Origin: Psococerastis gibbosa | Lineage: Eukaryota; Arthropoda; Insecta; Psocodea; Psocidae | Length of the DNA stretch: 64,000 bases | Direction: 5' to 3' | Assembly: GCA_963971405.1 (NCBI GenBank) | Contig: OZ020487.1 | Location: forward strand, 24,165,371-24,229,370 | Translations under genes and position numbers: made by a program | Notes under the pieces: model-generated | Databases searched by the model: none | What the model saw: only the letters and a program-made list of their open reading frames with translations | What the model was told of the DNA's origin: nothing | Shown here: positions 60,432-64,000 of the stretch, piece after piece | Numbering within the stretch: position 1 is the first letter of the stretch | Layout of the letters: each line of letters opens with the position of its first letter

Positions 60432-61002
60432 GGTAGTCTAAGGAAAGCTTTGTGATGGTTGAAATTTTCGATTCCGAGATTTCAACGGATTTACACGTTT
60501 TGAGGTCCCAGGAACCCAAAAAAGTGGTTTTTACGAAATGTCTGTCTGTCGCTCTGTCTGTCTGTCTGTCTGTTCATCGATTTCCGGGCAAACTATTCGG
60601 CCGATTTTGAAGAAATTTTGCATGTAGGTTGACACAAATCATACCTCGAGACAGTTTTATTTTTAAATTATTAAAAAAAAAAAATTCTGCGAAACCTTTC
60701 CATCGATTATTTCTACCTTCAGGCATGTTTTAGGTGTTAAATTGATTAACGAAACCGGACAGGTTGCTTTCCCAAAAAACCATTTGGTTTTGAGCAAAAA
60801 TTTTGTTTTTTGAAAAAATGATAGAAAATTTACGCTTAAATGCATTGCGTGCCCTGCCATTATTGCTGTGTGGTATTGTGTTGGTCTGACCTATCTAGAA
60901 TTTAACTATAGGAAAATTATTTACCATGAAATTATTCATTTTCTCTACCTGCTAATTTTGATCAATTGGAAAGCATGTTCGAATAAACTCGGACCGGTTC
61001 TT
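60432..61002 (-). repeat. R1 repeat, copy j (internally deleted)
   Basis: It starts AAGGAAAGCTTTGTGATGGT, carries the GTCTGTCTG tract, and ends TTCGAATAAACTCGGACCGG. The middle poly-G section is missing. Confidence 0.8.
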
Positions 61003-61329
61003 AGAGATGTAAAGAAAAAAAAAACGCACAGTAATGCACGTAGACTATTGGACTTATAATGATCTTGAAACATTTAAGTATAAATGAACGAAGCCCGTGA
61101 ACTGCTCAGTGCTTTCTAAATGAGTAAATGCTGTACCTGGCCCTGTTCTGAAACAGGGATAAGGAAGTGTACAATGTGACTTGCAACCCCTAGCTGGACC
61201 CAGGTATGAAGCTCCGCGGGTGGTGCTTGCGTTGAGCAACAGTTCGCTGCCAAGTATCATCTTAGTTCGCGTTTCTATAGAATGGAATCGTAAATGCAGG
61301 GGCCTTTCTATAGTGTTATATATTCAATG

Positions 61330-61495
61330 TCCTAGGTTACCTCACCTCTAGTGACGTCAGATGGACCCCGTCCCCCCAAGATATCCGAAATGAGACCATA
61401 GGAAAATTATTTGCTATGAAATTATTCATTTTCTCTATCTACTAATTGATAAATTGGAAAGCATGTTCGAGTAAACTCGGACCGGTTCTTTTTTT
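61330..61495 (-). repeat. R1 repeat, copy e, second part
   Basis: It begins with the duplicated TCCTAGG, continues GTTACCTCACCTCTAGTGAC, and ends GAGTAAACTCGGACCGGTTC. It completes copy e, which starts at 56736. Confidence 0.75.
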
Positions 61496-61595
61496 TAACC
61501 ACGCCTTTGCATTAGACTTCCGCCATCAGCTTTTTTGCAGCCCTATACAGCACATAACCTTCTTGTTACATCCGAAATTAGTGAATGAAGAAAAA

Positions 61596-61655
61596 TCGGG
61601 ACTTAGCGGGACTCGAACCCACGATCTATTCCTTGCCGGGGCATCCAACCGTTTG
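61596..61655 (-). repeat. tRNA-like sequence with a strong B box
   Basis: The minus strand reads GGTTGGATGCCCCGGCAAGG, then CGTGGGTTCGAGTCCCGC, then TAAGTCCCGATTTTT. The T-arm folds (GTGGG/CCCGC) and a T run follows, but no 5' strand pairs with the acceptor-like TAAGTCC. A tRNA pseudogene or SINE head is more likely than a working tRNA. Confidence 0.5.
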
Positions 61656-61896
61656 TTGAAAAGGTATGGAAGTCAAAAGTAGACCTACTTTTTTTTTAAC
61701 CTGAAGGTTGACGGCGACCGCTTTTGAATGCAACAATTCTCTACATGCAATATAGCCTAAGTAGGTATTAAGGCACTATATACCCGGGTATTGTCATCCG
61801 CCATTTTGTATCCAATATTTCCCATATGGTAAGTATTGTAATTATTTTTAAGAAAAGTAAAAGATTGAAAAAAACGAAAACACGTTTTAGTATATT

Positions 61897-61902
61897 TTTA
61901 TT
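61897..61902 (-). promoter_or_regulatory. Poly(A) signal AATAAA of the deoxyhypusine synthase gene
   Basis: TTTATT on the plus strand reads AATAAA on the minus strand, about 176 bp after the stop codon. Other A/T-rich variants lie nearby, so the position is likely but not unique. Confidence 0.5.
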
Positions 61903-62077
61903 ACACTTCCCTAATTGGTAGAACGTTTTTTAAATAACAATAAATAAACAACGATAAATTTCTAAAAATAAATAGGTAAACACCCAATGCTTGGCATATA
62001 CACCAGACTTGAAATGGATAAAAAATGGCTGATGACAATACCTGTCTAATATAGAGCCCTAGTAGGTATGTAACATT

Positions 62078-63178
62078 TTAAAATTGTTGTAATTGTAATT
62101 CTGAGTACTTTGCAAATGTTTCAGCAACAATAATTGGGAAAACTATGGTGGCGTCAGCATACACTTTAACAGGCTTTGCCTGAGGCTTAATTTTCCCCCA
62201 GCTAATAGCCTCGTCCGGTCTGGCACCGCTGTCACTCCCATCAAACTCAGCTCCAGTGTTGACAAACACAGCAAAGTCAGCTCCATTTCTCATTAGATTT
62301 GCATTGCAGACATGGTGCTTAACAAGACCACCACCCAGGACTATCATCCCCGAATGTCTTGCTTTAACCGCCATGGTATTGAGTCGACGCAAGTCTTGTA
62401 GAATGTCAATTACTAGTCCAGGACTTCGAAACGAATGGAAATACATCATGTCGCCCAGACTTCCATCTGTTAATGCTGGGCTAAATATTGGAATGTGGTT
62501 CAATGCGGCCCAGTAGCATATAGACTCGGGATTATTTACTTCTTTACCCAAACGTGCAATTAACTTTGATGGTGACCATACGTGTCCATCAATCCCACGC
62601 TGTTCACTGAGAATTTGGTCTAATATGGGCATCAACCAATCTTCAAATTTACAATAATTGTTGTTGGGCACAAGCAGGTTGCCAATGCGATTGATTCCCT
62701 TTTCACGGAGAGCCCGCCCATCTAATTCAAAATCTCCCAAAAAAGTTGGAGCCAAGCATTTTATTAAATCTTCTTCGACGCCTCCTGCTGTCATTACTAA
62801 ACAATCCACCATCTTGTGCTGGACCAAATAGCGAATAGTTTCTCTCAAACCAGAAGAAACTAAATTAGAAGTACAAGCTAAAAATATTGTGCAGTTTGTA
62901 CGTCTCCTTATGAATTGGTCTTCTTCTAAGCTGTCTATCTCATCTGCGGGAATGTCTTCTTTTCGGCAAATGAGCATTCTCTTAATTTCTTGAATTGCAA
63001 GTCCCAGGTTGGTAGCTTGAAACCCAGACGTAGAAAAACTCTGAAAAAGCTTTTCATAGTTGATCCCCATATTCCAGTCGTAACCTTGAATGACAGGCGT
63101 AGATTCTGGTATTTTAGTGCTATGTACTAAGACAGCTTCTTTAGCACATTCTGGAACTCTGTTCTCCTCATTGTTCAT
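62078..63178 (-). CDS. DHPS: Deoxyhypusine synthase
   Basis: Deoxyhypusine synthase uses NAD to move the aminobutyl group of spermidine onto one lysine of translation factor eIF5A, the first step of hypusine formation, in the cytosol as a homotetramer. The 366-residue frame is close to the human length (369) and is full length. Family blocks seen: [13 protein letters not shown] and [19 protein letters not shown] near the N terminus, [20 protein letters not shown] mid-protein, VKHH with His288, [19 protein letters not shown] with Glu323, Trp327 and the catalytic Lys329, and [19 protein letters not shown] near the end. By hand alignment the numbering agrees with the human enzyme. The first ATG has an in-frame stop just upstream, within TTGCTTACTTAG, which also resembles a 3' splice site, so a 5' UTR intron is possible. 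The whole coding region lacks introns; no poly(A) tract or flanking duplication marks it as a retrocopy. Confidence 0.96.
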   Translation of the reverse strand: MNNEENRVPECAKEAVLVHSTKIPESTPVIQGYDWNMGINYEKLFQSFSTSGFQATNLGLAIQEIKRMLICRKEDIPADEIDSLEEDQFIRRRTNCTIFLACTSNLVSSGLRETIRYLVQHKMVDCLVMTAGGVEEDLIKCLAPTFLGDFELDGRALREKGINRIGNLLVPNNNYCKFEDWLMPILDQILSEQRGIDGHVWSPSKLIARLGKEVNNPESICYWAALNHIPIFSPALTDGSLGDMMYFHSFRSPGLVIDILQDLRRLNTMAVKARHSGMIVLGGGLVKHHVCNANLMRNGADFAVFVNTGAEFDGSDSGARPDEAISWGKIKPQAKPVKVYADATIVFPIIVAETFAKYSELQLQQF

Positions 63179-63699
63179 CTAAGTAAGCAATAAATTCACT
63201 GTTAATAACCTTAATAATTAGGATATTTACACTAGGACTGGGTCCGTGCACCCAAGCCAAAAAATTTGGTTACCGGCAGATATACTCCAGTAGCCCAGAT
63301 AGCTTTATTTGGTTATTTAGGTTTCAGATAATGACTGTGTAAGAGGTGAGATTCTTTTATCAAATAATAAATAATGGTTTTTCCCTGCTTAGTGCTTACC
63401 TTTATTAGTATTATTTTTTAAATTTATTGAATTCAATATTTTACAGATTTGTATACAAGTAACGTGGAACTAATCAAAGTCTGCTTCCATGGCAACTTAG
63501 CAGACTATCAAAAGTTTCTTCTGACACTGACAAAGTTTGTTTCAATGTTTCTGTTCCATTAATTCATTTATTTGATTATTTCATTTTCATATTTCATGTT
63601 TTGATGATTGGTCTTTTGTACTTGTACAGAGCGCAAATCATAAGATTTTGTATTTTTGCATATTAATCATTAATTATCTTCAAGTTTTTACCGTTCACT
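63179..63699. promoter_or_regulatory. Putative shared divergent promoter region
   Basis: About 520 bp separate the ATG of deoxyhypusine synthase (minus) from the ATG of the candidate exon (plus). The sequence is AT-rich and without a recognised repeat. No TATA box or initiator can be assigned with confidence. Bidirectional use is inferred from layout only. Confidence 0.35.
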
Positions 63700-63821
63700 A
63701 TGTCTATAGATCGACGTCGCTATGAACAAATTGCTCCGCCAAGAAGTTGGCCTAGAGATGAAAGTGCTAAAAAGGTGCCTTTGCCGCATTCTTCGAAGCC
63801 AGAGCATTACCCGTACCCATG
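63700..63821 (+). CDS. Candidate first coding exon of an unknown gene
   Basis: ATG at 63700 has A at -3 and an in-frame stop upstream. The frame reads MSIDRRRYEQIAPPRSWPRD and continues ESAKKVPLPHSSKPEHYPYP, a basic, proline-rich stretch that looks coding in an AT-rich setting. At CCATG|GTAAAT (63821/63822) there is a plausible splice donor. Without splicing the frame ends at a TAA (63823-63825) after 41 codons. I do not recognise the protein. The next exon would lie beyond the window or in its last 180 bp. It could also be a short chance frame. Confidence 0.4.
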
Positions 63822-64000
63822 GTAAATTTTGCTCAGTTACATATGGGTAGCCTGGTATCAAACACGGGCATTGGCACGGACCCATTTATTTCAGCAGAGC
63901 AAAAATTTGGCGGAATTGTTTTTTCATGCTAAGTTCGCTTTTTCAAGCTCTAAATCTCCTGGAAACGTCCTCTTTTGATGACTACAAATATTTTTATCTG

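Larger units (their letters stand above)
57228..61329. mobile_element. 4.1-kb nested unit with 24-bp TIRs and 7-bp duplication
   Basis: The ends 57228-57251 and 61306-61329 are exact 24-bp inverted repeats starting CATTGAATATATAACACT. TCCTAGG lies directly outside each (57221-57227 and 61330-61336). The flanks belong to one R1 copy in one orientation, so the unit was inserted into R1. Inside, only about 240 bp at the left (57252-57492) and 300 bp at the right (61003-61305) look unique. The rest is later R1, SINE and MITE insertions. No transposase frame was seen. The 7-bp duplication does not identify a superfamily. Confidence 0.7.

Noticed and set aside
61596..61655. A functional tRNA gene
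   Set aside because: The T-arm is good but no acceptor-stem partner or complete D-arm fold could be found.
61446..61682. 78-codon frame containing SGTRTHDL
   Set aside because: It crosses the tRNA-like B box on the other strand; this peptide is a common artefact of translating tRNA-related repeats.
62256..62516. 86-codon plus-strand frame
   Set aside because: Antisense shadow of deoxyhypusine synthase.

Overview
This is an AT-rich, gene-poor stretch of animal nuclear DNA, most likely arthropod. The basis is one metazoan-type housekeeping gene, splice-like signals, and a mix of hAT, RTE-like, Jockey/CR1-like and tRNA-SINE elements. No bacterial operon structure, Shine-Dalgarno-led genes, CRISPR array or rRNA is visible. 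The species cannot be fixed from sequence alone.

The only confident host gene is deoxyhypusine synthase, at 62078-63178 on the minus strand. It is a complete 366-residue frame with no coding intron. About 520 bp upstream, on the other strand, lies a candidate first coding exon (63700-63821) of an unknown gene, giving a divergent arrangement. The other ~62 kb is intergenic DNA filled by transposable elements.

Layout. 0-12 kb: small inverted-repeat elements, a nested pair of elements at 2.2-3.4 kb, a hAT MITE with an 8-bp target duplication at 4.4 kb, a broken reverse-transcriptase remnant at 8.8 kb and several hairpins. 12-32 kb: mostly featureless, with hAT-type elements at 17.1, 18.4 and 19.8 kb, a large foldback at 24.4 kb, a long-TIR element at 25.1 kb, a hairpin with hammerhead-like cores at 26.7 kb and a LINE tail at 27.5 kb. 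32-51 kb: more foldbacks, a tRNA-derived SINE family, two copies of a two-layer MITE (35.2 and 50.4 kb), a TIR-bounded unit carrying a reverse-transcriptase fragment (44.8-46.0 kb) and a 5'-truncated RTE-like retrotransposon (47.9-49.6 kb) with an 8-bp target duplication. 51.5-54.7 kb: a complete, apparently intact hAT transposon with matching 13-bp termini, a perfect 8-bp duplication and an 812-residue transposase. 56-61.5 kb: a nest of copies of one interspersed repeat (called R1 here), most of them inside a 4.1-kb segment bounded by 24-bp inverted repeats and 7-bp direct repeats.

No multi-gene host system was found. The points of most interest are the intact hAT element, the nesting order that the target duplications reveal, the RTE insertion whose start codon comes from the target site, the SINE family, the hammerhead-like motifs, and the intronless deoxyhypusine synthase frame with its divergent neighbour. 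Names such as R1 are local labels.
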